From NCBI GenBank assembly GCA_017438085.1, contig JAFRWH010000322.1:1-7850 (forward strand): DNA of 7,850 nucleotides. The letters run 5' to 3'. The DNA comes from Bacillota bacterium (GTDB lineage: Bacteria; Bacillota_A; Clostridia; Peptostreptococcales; Anaerovoracaceae). Below, one piece after another: positions 1 to 6,868 of this stretch (its first letter is position 1; every line of letters starts with the position of its first letter). The notes under the pieces were generated by a model, which saw nothing but the letters and a program-made list of their open reading frames with translations, searched no databases and was not told the origin of the DNA. A program made the position numbers and the translations under genes.

Positions 1-1
1 A

Positions 2-778
2 AAGAAGATCTCCATGGTAATGCAGGATCCTATGACCTCCCTCAATCCTCTGAGAAAGGTGGGCGGACAGATTGCAGAATCCATGAAGATCGCCCAGGGC
101 TTAAGCGATGAAGAAGCAAAGAAAAAGGCTCTGGAAATGATGGTCAAGGTAGGCATTCCCGATCCTGAGCGCAGATACAATCAGTATCCGCACGAGTTTT
201 CCGGCGGCATGCGTCAGCGTGTGGTAATCGCTATCGCCGCTGCCTGCCATCCCCAGATACTCATCTGCGACGAGCCTACTACTGCGCTGGATGTAACCAT
301 TCAGGCGCAGATACTGGAGCTGATCAAGGAGCTTCAGAGAGACCTGCATATGACAGTTATATACATCACCCATGACCTGGGCGTTGTAGCTAATGTTGCC
401 GACCGCGTAGCAGTAATGTATGCAGGACAGATCATCGAATACGGCCTCGTAAACGAGATCTTCTACGATGCATGGCATCCCTACACCTGGGCACTGCTTT
501 CATCACTGCCTCAGCTGGGCGTAAAGGGTCAGCCCCTTCCCGCAATCGAAGGAACTCCCCCGAACCTGTTCTACGAGGTCAAGGGCGATGCTTTCGCTCC
601 CAGAAACAAGAGAGCGCTGGCAATCGATTTCGAAGAGGAACCTCCGTTCTTTGAAGTTACTCCGACCCACTACGCCAAGACCTGGTATCTGGATCCGAGA
701 GCTCCCAAGATCGAGCAGCCTGAGATCATAAAGGTTCTCAGAAACCACTTCGAGCGCAGCGAAGGAAAGGAGGCTTAG
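2..778 (+). CDS. oppD: Oligopeptide ABC transporter ATP-binding protein OppD (5' partial)
   Basis: One of the two cytoplasmic ATPases that power an oligopeptide importer. The reading frame is open to the left edge, so the N-terminus with Walker A lies outside the window; the first ATG in view (position 14) is internal, just before the Q-loop (MVMQDP). Counting from that Met, the ABC signature FSGGM is at 62-66, Walker B ILICDE at 82-87, the D-loop TALD directly after, and the switch His at 120. The C-terminal extension typical of Opp/Dpp ATPases follows ([12 protein letters not shown], then [16 protein letters not shown]). This tail has APRNKRAL where many OppD/DppD proteins carry a cysteine cluster, as in AmiE-like Gram-positive proteins known to me. 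The stop overlaps the ribosome binding site of oppF, indicating one operon. OppD versus DppD is assigned from the tail; the substrate is inferred. Confidence 0.93.
   Translation, partial: KKISMVMQDPMTSLNPLRKVGGQIAESMKIAQGLSDEEAKKKALEMMVKVGIPDPERRYNQYPHEFSGGMRQRVVIAIAAACHPQILICDEPTTALDVTIQAQILELIKELQRDLHMTVIYITHDLGVVANVADRVAVMYAGQIIEYGLVNEIFYDAWHPYTWALLSSLPQLGVKGQPLPAIEGTPPNLFYEVKGDAFAPRNKRALAIDFEEEPPFFEVTPTHYAKTWYLDPRAPKIEQPEIIKVLRNHFERSEGKEA
764..773 (+). promoter_or_regulatory. Ribosome binding site of oppF inside oppD
   Basis: A near-perfect anti-16S match, AAAGGAGG, lies within the last codons of oppD and nine bases before the oppF ATG. It supports the chosen start and coupled translation. 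Confidence 0.8.
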
Positions 779-782
779 TCCA

Positions 783-1718
783 ATGGCAGAAAAAGAAAAG
801 CTTATTGAGGTTAAGAACCTTCAGGTCGCCTTCGGCACCGGCCAGAAAAAATTCGTTGCTGTAAACGAGGTAAACTTCGACATCTATAAAGGCGAGACCT
901 TCGCTCTGGTAGGCGAATCCGGCTCCGGAAAGACCACAATAGGAAGAGCCATCCTCAGGATCAATCCCGTAACGGAAGGCGAGATCTTCTATAAAGGCCG
1001 CCGCATTTCCGGCAAGATCTCAAAGGAACTGGATGTCGAAGTCATCAAGAACATACAGATGATCTTTCAGGATCCTATGGCGTCCCTGAACGAGCGCGCC
1101 AAGGTAGACTATATCGTCTCCGAAGGTCTTTACAATTTCCATCTGTACAAGGATGAAGCTGACAGAAAGAGAAAGGTGGAGGATGCGCTCCGCGAAGTAG
1201 GACTTCTGCCCGAATTCGCATCCAGATTCCCCCACGAGTTCTCCGGCGGACAGCGTCAGCGTATCGGCATCGCAAGAGCGCTGATCATGGAACCTGAATT
1301 CGTTGTGGCTGACGAGCCTATTTCGGCTCTGGACGTATCCATCAGAGCTCAGGTACTGAACCTGCTGAACAGCCTTAAGGAGAGCCGCGGCCTTACCTAC
1401 ATGTTTATCGCCCACGATCTGAGCGTTGTGCGCTTCATTTCCGACCGCGTGGCAGTAATCCATAAGGGCCGCATAGTGGAGCTGGCTGAATCCGAGGAAC
1501 TCTTCCAGCATCCGCTGCACCCCTACACCAAGGCTCTGCTTTCCGCAGTTCCCATCCCAGATCCTGAACTGGAAAAGAAGAAGCAGCTTCTGGTCTACGA
1601 TCCTTCCGTTCACGATTACACCGTAGACAAACCCAGCTGGGAAGAGATCAAGCCCGGACACTTCGTCTATGGCAACAAGAGGGAAATGGCTGAATATAAG
1701 GCTGAGATCGACGGCTAA
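783..1718 (+). CDS. oppF: Oligopeptide ABC transporter ATP-binding protein OppF
   Basis: Second ATPase of the oligopeptide importer, 311 residues and complete. Walker A GESGSGKT is at residues 44-51, Q-loop Gln at 96 ([10 protein letters not shown]), signature FSGGQ at 153-157, Walker B FVVADE at 173-178, D-loop SALD at 181-184 and switch His at 211. The C-terminal Opp extension begins near residue 244 ([15 protein letters not shown]). The tail (HDYT, then PGHFVYGN) resembles AmiF/OppF of Gram-positive bacteria. The start is fixed by AAAGGAGG at 766-773, nine bases upstream and inside the end of oppD, so the two genes are probably translationally coupled. OppD and OppF form a heterodimer under two permease subunits that must lie upstream of the window. 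Confidence 0.95.
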   Translation: MAEKEKLIEVKNLQVAFGTGQKKFVAVNEVNFDIYKGETFALVGESGSGKTTIGRAILRINPVTEGEIFYKGRRISGKISKELDVEVIKNIQMIFQDPMASLNERAKVDYIVSEGLYNFHLYKDEADRKRKVEDALREVGLLPEFASRFPHEFSGGQRQRIGIARALIMEPEFVVADEPISALDVSIRAQVLNLLNSLKESRGLTYMFIAHDLSVVRFISDRVAVIHKGRIVELAESEELFQHPLHPYTKALLSAVPIPDPELEKKKQLLVYDPSVHDYTVDKPSWEEIKPGHFVYGNKREMAEYKAEIDG

Positions 1719-1724
1719 AGCGCA

Positions 1725-2159
1725 ATGAAGAAGATACTCAAGCTCTACGAACCAAAGCTCCGCCATCTGATACTGTACCGCACCACCGGCATGATAGCGG
1801 TGGGGCTTCTGGCCGTCCTGCTATGGGACAGGTTCCTGAGGAGCGGTCAGATGAGCATAGTCCGCGACGGCTTCTTTACTGCAGGTGTCATATGCTTTTT
1901 CTATGCCTGGCTGTCCTATCTGGGACTGGACGGCATGGGCGCAGACAGGCTGTTTAAGACCGATCTGGACAAAAGCAAAAAGAAGAGATCCGTCTTCAAA
2001 GCAGGAGACATGGCCGATTTTGTAGACGAACACATACCCAGGATGGAGGAGCTGGGCAAAGACCAGCAGCGCTTTGTGCGGCTGGCTTCGGGACTGCTTT
2101 CGGGTGCTTTCTTCATGATACCGTCTCTGACGGTCCTGATCACGGGCTATATCCGCTGA
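1725..2159 (+). CDS. Small three-helix membrane protein at the end of the opp operon
   Basis: A 144-residue protein of a family I do not recognise. Three hydrophobic segments are visible: about residues 20-36, 48-68 (FFTAGVICFFYAWLSYLGL) and 118-141. Between the second and third is a charged linker of about 50 residues with a Lys-rich patch (DKSKKKRS) and an acidic helix (DMADFVDEHIPRMEEL). The N-terminus is basic and no cleavable signal peptide is evident. It starts six bases after the oppF stop, with no strong Shine-Dalgarno sequence in front, so translation probably depends on ribosomes finishing oppF. Position and codon usage indicate a real gene of the operon. A role in peptide transport, as an accessory or assembly factor, is inferred only from location. 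Confidence 0.8.
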   Translation: MKKILKLYEPKLRHLILYRTTGMIAVGLLAVLLWDRFLRSGQMSIVRDGFFTAGVICFFYAWLSYLGLDGMGADRLFKTDLDKSKKKRSVFKAGDMADFVDEHIPRMEELGKDQQRFVRLASGLLSGAFFMIPSLTVLITGYIR

Positions 2160-2192
2160 GCCGCAAGTCCAAACAGTTTATAAACATTTCAC

Positions 2193-2198
2193 TATATA
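2193..2198 (+). promoter_or_regulatory. Possible -10 element upstream of pepC
   Basis: TATATA lies in a short A+T-rich stretch between the opp operon and pepC. No convincing -35 is seen 17 bases upstream, so this is weak. If real, the hairpin at 2203-2228 would lie in the pepC leader rather than ending the opp transcript only. Confidence 0.25.
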
Positions 2199-2202
2199 AG
2201 GG

Positions 2203-2228
2203 AAGGCGCAGGAACTTCCTGCGCTTTT
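2203..2228 (+). terminator. Hairpin after the opp operon, probable terminator
   Basis: GCGCAGGA pairs with TCCTGCGC across a very short loop and is followed by TTTTC. The stem is strong but the T-run is only four bases, so termination may be partial. It ends 22 bases before the pepC start, leaving no room for a promoter between hairpin and gene. Confidence 0.6.
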
Positions 2229-2238
2229 CTGAATCTAT

Positions 2239-2244
2239 GGAGGA
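2239..2244 (+). promoter_or_regulatory. Ribosome binding site of pepC
   Basis: GGAGGA sits six bases upstream of the ATG at 2251 and fixes that start. Confidence 0.75.
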
Positions 2245-2250
2245 CAATCT

Positions 2251-3585
2251 ATGAAACAGTACGAAATCAAAAAGACCCAGCTTGAGGCTTACTCCGATGC
2301 TTATCAGAACGATAAGATGAGCCAGATGGCTACGCTGGCCCTCTCCAAGACCGATCTCAACGATGCGATCTTCAGTCTGGACGGCGCCAACAAGATGAAC
2401 CACATGTTCTCTATCGATATCAAGACCATGCCTGTTACCAATCAGGAAAAGAGCGGCCGCTGCTGGCTCTTCGCTGCAAGCAATGTCGTGCGCGAAAAGA
2501 TCGCAAAGGAGCTCAATCTGGACAGATTCGAGATCTCCCAGAGCTTCCTGGCCTTCTGGGACAAGTTCGAGCGCTGCAACTTCTTCCTTGAGAATATGAT
2601 CGAGACTGCAGCTCTGCCCACAGACGACAGAAACGTTTCCTTCATCCTCAAGACCGGCGTACACGATGGCGGACAGTGGACCATGTTCACCAACATCGTA
2701 AAGAAGTACGGCATCGTTCCCAAGAGCGTATATGCAGAGAGCGCACAGTCCTGCAACACCAGATCCGTAAACTCCATGATCAACCGCTACATGAAGGTCT
2801 GCGCAATCAAGCTCCGCAACATGATCAAGGACGGCGCTGACGAGGCTGCAGTTCAGGCTGAGAAGGAAGCTATGCTCTGCAAGGCTTACAAGTTCCTCTG
2901 CAGCTGCTACACCGAGCCTCCCAAGAACTTCGACTTCGAGTATGTTGACAAGGATAAGAACTATCACTGCGAGCCGGGCTACACCCCCAAGAGCTTCGCG
3001 GAAAAGTATGTAGGCAGCCTGCTGGATGACGCTGTAAGCGTTATCACCGCTCCTACTGCTGACAAGCCCTATGGCAAGACCTACACCGTCCGTTACCTGG
3101 GCAATGTTGTAGGCGGCGACATCGTATGCCACCTGAACATCACCATCGACCAGATGAAGGAAGCCATCATCAAGCAGCTGAGCGCCGGCAAGATCGTTTG
3201 GTTCGGCAGCGACTGCGGCAAGTGGGGCGACAGAAAGAGAGGCATCTGGGATAACGATTCCTTCAATGCAGAGCTTCTGACCGGTCTTGATCTTGAGATC
3301 AGCAAGGAAGACGGCCTTGATTATGGTTTCTCCGCTATGAACCACGCAATGTGCATCACCGGTGTAAACATTGTTGACGGCAAGCCCAACCGCTGGAAGA
3401 TCGAGAACAGCTGGGGCGAAGAAGCAGGCGTTAAGGGCTACTATGTATGCTCCGACAAATGGTTCGATCAGTTCGTATATCAGGCAGCCATCGAAAAGGA
3501 ATACCTGGGCGAGCTGGCCAAGCTGGCAGAGCAGGAGCCTAAGATGCTCGAGGCATGGGATCCCATGGGAACTCTGGCTGACTAA
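2251..3585 (+). CDS. pepC: Aminopeptidase C (C1B cysteine peptidase, bleomycin hydrolase family)
   Basis: Cytoplasmic papain-fold aminopeptidase of 444 residues, the usual length for PepC. The oxyanion Gln65 and nucleophile Cys71 lie in NQEKSGRCWLFAA, the catalytic His365 in MNHAMCITGV, and Asn386 with Trp388 in IENSWGE, so the active site is complete. The family forms hexamers with active sites facing an inner chamber and removes N-terminal residues from peptides. No signal peptide is present. The start follows GGAGGA six bases upstream. The gene ends in tandem in-frame stops (TAA TAG). Placement just after oligopeptide permease genes fits a job in digesting imported peptides, though the separate terminator hairpin suggests at least partly independent transcription. 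Confidence 0.96.
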   Translation: MKQYEIKKTQLEAYSDAYQNDKMSQMATLALSKTDLNDAIFSLDGANKMNHMFSIDIKTMPVTNQEKSGRCWLFAASNVVREKIAKELNLDRFEISQSFLAFWDKFERCNFFLENMIETAALPTDDRNVSFILKTGVHDGGQWTMFTNIVKKYGIVPKSVYAESAQSCNTRSVNSMINRYMKVCAIKLRNMIKDGADEAAVQAEKEAMLCKAYKFLCSCYTEPPKNFDFEYVDKDKNYHCEPGYTPKSFAEKYVGSLLDDAVSVITAPTADKPYGKTYTVRYLGNVVGGDIVCHLNITIDQMKEAIIKQLSAGKIVWFGSDCGKWGDRKRGIWDNDSFNAELLTGLDLEISKEDGLDYGFSAMNHAMCITGVNIVDGKPNRWKIENSWGEEAGVKGYYVCSDKWFDQFVYQAAIEKEYLGELAKLAEQEPKMLEAWDPMGTLAD

Positions 3586-3635
3586 TAGAATCAAAATAAG
3601 ATCAGAGACAGCAATGTCCTGAAAATAACCATTAA

Positions 3636-3683
3636 AAATCCCCTCCCTCTGGGTACAGCCCAAAGGGAGGGGGTTTGTTTTTT
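3636..3683. terminator. Strong bidirectional terminator between pepC and the aminotransferase gene
   Basis: A C-rich arm (CCCCTCCCT) and a G-rich arm (AGGGAGGGG) form a long stem with an inner TGGG/CCCA extension. On the + strand it is followed by TTTGTTTTTT. On the - strand the same stem is followed by ATTTTTAA. It therefore serves both convergent genes. Confidence 0.9.
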
Positions 3684-3698
3684 ATTCAGCCTGCAGGT

Positions 3699-4868
3699 TT
3701 ATCCGCGCTTTGCAAAGTCCTCTGCAGCTTTCAGCAGATAATCCGCATCGTCATCGTTGTTGAATATGCCTACGGAGATGCGTACTGATCCGCGGCCGCC
3801 GCTGAGGCAGATGTTTCTGTTCCTGCAGAACTCGAAGAGTCCGTCGGGATCAGGTCCCTTTATTACCAGTGTGGCTCCGTGTTCGCTGTCCTTGTCTGAA
3901 GTGAGTATCTCGTAACCAAGCTCGGAAAAACCTTTGTAGAGCTTGTTATACAGCCTGTTTATATGCTCCCAGATGCGCTCTATGCCGGTGTCCAGAAGCA
4001 TTTTAACGCTGTCATGCATAATATATCCACCAAGATTGTCGAGAGTGGAATTTTCAAGCTTTCTGGCGGAGCCGCTGTCCTTGCATATGATCTCTGGCTC
4101 GCCCTCTCTTGAGACAGACATTACAAAGCCTGCTGCAGTGTATACCGGCCAGACATGCTCGAGCAGCTGTGGAGTTGCATATACAAATGCAGTGCCTTCT
4201 TCGCCGCAAAGACCCTTGTAGGAAGCGGCAGTCACCATATCCACGCCCCATTCCTCGGCAAAGAAAGGCTTCTGACCGAGGCTCTGTATGGCGTCCACAA
4301 GCAGGAATACGCCATGCTCTCTGCACCAGTGTCCAAGCGTCTTCACATCCAGGCACCAGCCGCTGCCGGACTGCACGTGGCTTACGGCAATTATTCTGGT
4401 ATGTTCATCCGCAAGCGCTATTATGTCTTCAGGATAGATTCTGAGATCCTCTCTGGCAGGCAGTATGCGGACCTCCAGGCCTTTGGTCTTCTTAAGGTTC
4501 AGGCAGGGCATCTTGACAGATGCGTGCTCCTGCTGAAGGGTTATCACATTGTCTCCCGGCTGGAAATCAAAGCCCTGCAGGATCGCATTCATGCCTTCAT
4601 TGGTATTTCTTGTGTATGCCACCTGCTGCGGCCCGACGCCGCCGATCAGCTGGTTGATATATTCACGGCCTTCGTCGAGATGCTGGAAGAACACGCCTCT
4701 TCCGGGCCCGCCTCTTTGGTTTTCTGCCGCCGCTTCGACCCAGTCATCGAAATACTTCTGCGCAGATTTTCTTCCCAGTAGAGTTCCTCCGCAGTCGTAA
4801 GCTACATCAAAATAAACACATCTTTCTGTGACGGGGAACAGCGCCCGAATATCATCGTTCCATGCCAT
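3699..4868 (-). CDS. Class V aminotransferase-fold PLP enzyme (cysteine desulfurase / isopenicillin N epimerase-like)
   Basis: A 389-residue fold-type I PLP enzyme. The Schiff-base lysine is probably Lys218 in AASYKGLCG. Asp192 and Gln195 in VDAIQSLG would contact the pyridine ring, His115 (QQEHASVKMP) is at the ring-stacking position, and Arg363 in VRISVGIFN is the likely substrate carboxylate ligand. The catalytic cysteine of NifS/IscS or SufS is not visible: the corresponding C-terminal region reads CLSGGRGSVRIS. A sulfur-donating desulfurase is therefore less likely than an aminotransferase, epimerase or lyase. The start is supported by AGGTGA a few bases upstream. It is divergent from a RidA-like gene, whose family removes reactive enamine/imine products of PLP enzymes, so a functional link is plausible but inferred. 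The substrate is unknown. Confidence 0.88.
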   Translation of the reverse strand: MAWNDDIRALFPVTERCVYFDVAYDCGGTLLGRKSAQKYFDDWVEAAAENQRGGPGRGVFFQHLDEGREYINQLIGGVGPQQVAYTRNTNEGMNAILQGFDFQPGDNVITLQQEHASVKMPCLNLKKTKGLEVRILPAREDLRIYPEDIIALADEHTRIIAVSHVQSGSGWCLDVKTLGHWCREHGVFLLVDAIQSLGQKPFFAEEWGVDMVTAASYKGLCGEEGTAFVYATPQLLEHVWPVYTAAGFVMSVSREGEPEIICKDSGSARKLENSTLDNLGGYIMHDSVKMLLDTGIERIWEHINRLYNKLYKGFSELGYEILTSDKDSEHGATLVIKGPDPDGLFEFCRNRNICLSGGRGSVRISVGIFNNDDDADYLLKAAEDFAKRG

Positions 4869-4870
4869 AA

Positions 4871-4878
4871 TTTCACCT
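4871..4878 (-). promoter_or_regulatory. Ribosome binding site of the aminotransferase-like gene
   Basis: On the - strand this reads AGGTGAAA, just upstream of the ATG ending at 4868. It supports that start. Confidence 0.6.
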
Positions 4879-4884
4879 GTTTCC

Positions 4885-4914
4885 GATACAACTATAAGTA
4901 TTTATTGGTATAAT
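4885..4914 (+). promoter_or_regulatory. Candidate extended -10 promoter for the RidA / flavin reductase operon
   Basis: TGGTATAAT at 4906-4914 is a perfect -10 hexamer with a TG extension. The -35 region (GATACA, 4885-4890, 18-base spacer) is weak, as is common for extended -10 promoters. Predicted start is around 4920, giving a leader of about 50 bases. Confidence 0.6.
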
Positions 4915-4919
4915 GTTAT
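4891..4919 (-). promoter_or_regulatory. Candidate promoter for the aminotransferase-like gene
   Basis: On the - strand, ATAACA (4914-4919) and TATAGT (4891-4896) are separated by 17 bases, a fair sigma-A match. The predicted start near 4884 leaves a short leader containing the ribosome binding site. It overlaps the opposing promoter. Confidence 0.45.
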
Positions 4920-4973
4920 CATCAGAAAGAGTTTTAAGCAAGTTGATGTTGTTTTCAGCGAAAGGATGTATTT

Positions 4974-5438
4974 ATGAACAGTGTAGATGAGAAGCTGCAG
5001 GAGCTGGGGATAGAACTGACCCTGGCGCCGTCTCCTGTGGCGAATTATGTAAGCGTGCAGAAGGCCGGAGATATATGGTTCTTCTCGGGGGCAGGTCCCT
5101 TTAAGGATGGAAAGCCTGCCATGTTCGGACGGCTCGGTGAGGATCTGGACAAGGAAGCAGGCTACGAAGCTGCAAGGCTTACAGCTATCAATATGCTCGC
5201 GATCCTGAAGAGGGAGCTGGGAGGAGACTGGGACAGGCTGGAGCAGATAGTTAAGCTCAATGGCTATGTTTCTTCTACAGCGGACTTTTACGAGCAGCCG
5301 GCTGTCATTAACGGCGCCTCGGATCTGCTGGTGGCGGTCCTCGGAGACCGCGGCCGTCATGCCCGGAGTGCTTTGGGCACCAATGTACTGCCCTTCAGAA
5401 CTCCGGTGGAAATAGAAATGGTAGTAAAGGTAAAATAG
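4974..5438 (+). CDS. RidA/YjgF-family protein (long, about 150-residue subgroup)
   Basis: A 154-residue member of the YjgF/YER057c/UK114 superfamily. RidA proper is about 130 residues and hydrolyses reactive 2-aminoacrylate-type enamines/imines released by PLP enzymes. This protein has an N-terminal extension (MNSVDEKLQELGI) seen in the longer subgroup, the core WFFSGAGPF near residue 35, and the C-terminal active-site segment GRHARSALG...PVEIEMVVKV with Arg131 and Glu146 in the expected places. The start is supported by AAAGGA (4961-4966) seven bases upstream. It is the first gene of an operon with a flavin-reductase-like gene, whose ribosome binding site overlaps its stop. Imine deaminase activity is inferred, since members of the longer subgroup are poorly characterised. 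Confidence 0.88.
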   Translation: MNSVDEKLQELGIELTLAPSPVANYVSVQKAGDIWFFSGAGPFKDGKPAMFGRLGEDLDKEAGYEAARLTAINMLAILKRELGGDWDRLEQIVKLNGYVSSTADFYEQPAVINGASDLLVAVLGDRGRHARSALGTNVLPFRTPVEIEMVVKVK

Positions 5439-5447
5439 GAGGAAGCT

Positions 5448-6005
5448 ATGAGACAGAGTTTCGGAAAAAGGCCGCTGATCTATCCTCAGCCGGTGCTTAT
5501 GATAGCAACATATAACGATGACGGAAGCGTCGATGTGATGAATGCTGCCTGGGGCGGCGTGGGGGATGACAATCAGGTATTCCTTTGCCTCAGTCCTGAC
5601 CACAGGACCGTTAAGAATATACTTAAGCGCAAGGCATTCACCGTCAGCTTCGCAACAGAGAGCACCGTTGTGCCTGCGGACTATGTGGGCATGGTTTCAG
5701 GCAACGATACCCCGGACAAGTTCGAAAAGTCCGGTCTTCATGCGGAAAAGTCGGAGTTCGTGGATGCGCCGGTTATTACGGATTTCCCCGTATGCATGGA
5801 ATGCGAGCTTGAATCCTATGAAGACAAGCACTGCCACTGCTTCGGAAACATTGTGAACACCAGCGTTGATGATAGCGTCCTGACAGACGGAAAGATAGAT
5901 CCTGCAAAGCTCTGCGCAATTGCCTTCGACATCGGAAACGGCCAGTACCTGAAGGTCAAAGAGGTCTTTGCAAAGGCTTTCAGCGCCGGAGCAGTGCTGA
6001 AATAG
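5448..6005 (+). CDS. Flavin reductase-like FMN-binding split-barrel protein
   Basis: A 185-residue protein matching the flavin reductase-like domain, a dimeric split beta-barrel that binds FMN. Visible family features are the opening PQPVLMIATYNDDGSVDVMNAAW, the nucleotide-proximal LSPDHRTVKNI near residue 50, and FTVSFATESTVVPADYVG near 64-81. These are followed by a SGNDTPDKFEKSGL segment and a C-terminal GQYLKVKE. An unusual KHCHCFGNIV stretch (His128, Cys129, His130, Cys131) sits where many relatives have a DHTxFxG-like motif. The start follows AGGAGG (5437-5442), overlapping the ridA-like stop, so the pair is co-transcribed and coupled. It probably reduces flavin or an unknown substrate with NAD(P)H; the substrate and the partner oxygenase, if any, are not in view. 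Confidence 0.88.
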   Translation: MRQSFGKRPLIYPQPVLMIATYNDDGSVDVMNAAWGGVGDDNQVFLCLSPDHRTVKNILKRKAFTVSFATESTVVPADYVGMVSGNDTPDKFEKSGLHAEKSEFVDAPVITDFPVCMECELESYEDKHCHCFGNIVNTSVDDSVLTDGKIDPAKLCAIAFDIGNGQYLKVKEVFAKAFSAGAVLK

Positions 6006-6032
6006 CGCAGCAGTGAATAAATAGCGCAGCAG
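6000..6032 (+). repeat. 14-bp direct repeat covering the flavin reductase stop codon
   Basis: AAATAGCGCAGCAG occurs at 6000-6013, including the TAG stop, and again at 6019-6032, a 19-base period. It looks like a small local duplication in the 3' untranslated region. Confidence 0.7.
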
Positions 6033-6043
6033 ACAGCATAAAG

Positions 6044-6069
6044 AAAAGACGGGTCAAGCCCGTCTTTTT
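6044..6069. terminator. Bidirectional terminator between the flavin reductase and CPBP genes
   Basis: AAAAGACGGG pairs with CCCGTCTTTT over a five-base loop (TCAAG), followed by a T-run on the + strand. The - strand shows the same stem followed by TTTTCTTTAT, so it can also end the CPBP transcript. Confidence 0.88.
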
Positions 6070-6136
6070 GTGTTAGATCATCGGTTATCTGATGAATTAT
6101 ACTGTGGCGCTTTCGGGCCTGAACGGATTCCGGCAG

Positions 6137-6868
6137 CTAAGCTTTTCGGGAGAAAGTCCTGAACAGATAGAGAGAATATCCTCCCAGAACAATGAAGATC
6201 AAAACAAGATTGAGTATCATTTCCGTATACGGGTTCAGTATCCCTTCAGATGAAAACACATTGAGCGCATTGTTAGCAGAGTGGAACAGGATGCATGGGA
6301 TCAAAGATCTCCCTTGGAAAAAGATCAGTACAAGCACGAATCCGACCAGGATGGCGAATACTATCTGTGTCAGTGAAGAAGCCGGATCCTTGCCGCTTCC
6401 GTTGAACAGATTTACTATGTGACCTATGCCAAAGGTCAGCGAAGATACTATAATGGCTGACTTCGGGTCATCCTTTTCCATTGCCCTGAACAGCAGCCCG
6501 CGAAAAATGACCTCTTCCAGGAAGCCTACGCAGCACATGCTGATAAAAAACAGCAGTGCGCCGGGAAAGCTGTATTGCAGCTTGATCCCGCCCCATAAAG
6601 GGGTCGATGCGATTATGATAAGCGGCAGGTAATAAAGAAATCGCTTCGCAGGGACAGTTGGTCTGCAAAAGCCGTATTTTTCGCTCAGCCCATTACTTCG
6701 GATCCAGTAAAACAGTACCAGAGTCATTGCAATGTGCAGAACGGCAGTCGCGGATTTAACAATGCCAATGTTCTCCGAAAGCTGATCCGCCAGGCTGCTA
6801 AGTATCACATAGGCCACGATCCACAGGATCGCAAAAGTGATCTCGCTTTTTTTATAGATTTTCGTCAT
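6137..6868 (-). CDS. CPBP-family intramembrane metalloprotease (Abi/CAAX-protease-like)
   Basis: A 243-residue polytopic membrane protein. The conserved CPBP motifs are intact: EEVIFRG (Glu118, Glu119, Arg123), FGIGH (His150) and HSANNAL (His196, Asn200), which together form the intramembrane metal site. About six to eight hydrophobic segments are visible, including residues 10-28, 40-56, 78-92, 102-117, 165-184 and 217-236. Bacterial members include bacteriocin self-immunity proteins, exporter-associated proteases and many unknowns; the target cannot be told here. Its ATG lies inside the end of the TetR-family gene (17-base overlap), with GAGG about 11 bases upstream, so translation is probably coupled. 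Being second in a regulator-led operon suggests inducible expression. Confidence 0.92.
   Translation of the reverse strand: MTKIYKKSEITFAILWIVAYVILSSLADQLSENIGIVKSATAVLHIAMTLVLFYWIRSNGLSEKYGFCRPTVPAKRFLYYLPLIIIASTPLWGGIKLQYSFPGALLFFISMCCVGFLEEVIFRGLLFRAMEKDDPKSAIIVSSLTFGIGHIVNLFNGSGKDPASSLTQIVFAILVGFVLVLIFFQGRSLIPCILFHSANNALNVFSSEGILNPYTEMILNLVLIFIVLGGYSLYLFRTFSRKA

Noticed and set aside
101..478. Open - strand frame opposite oppD
   Set aside because: It lies wholly within a conserved ABC ATPase gene, has no ribosome binding site and its translation matches nothing recognisable.
1020..1766. Open - strand frame of about 248 codons opposite oppF
   Set aside because: Antisense to the conserved ATPase core; explained by codon bias of the real gene.
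2140..3663. A long open frame (about 507 codons) on the - strand opposite pepC
   Set aside because: It is the mirror of a gene with an intact peptidase active site and biased codon use. The translation shows no recognisable family and it runs through a terminator.
4155..4781. Open + strand frame of about 208 codons opposite the aminotransferase-like gene
   Set aside because: The - strand frame carries the PLP motifs and has a proper ribosome binding site; this one has neither.
4920..4973. Riboswitch or structured leader before the RidA-like gene
   Set aside because: The leader is about 50 A/T-rich bases with no clear stem or known aptamer pattern.
4902..5603. Open - strand frame of about 233 codons opposite the RidA-like gene
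   Set aside because: It crosses the divergent promoter region and two conserved + strand genes, and its product looks like random translation.
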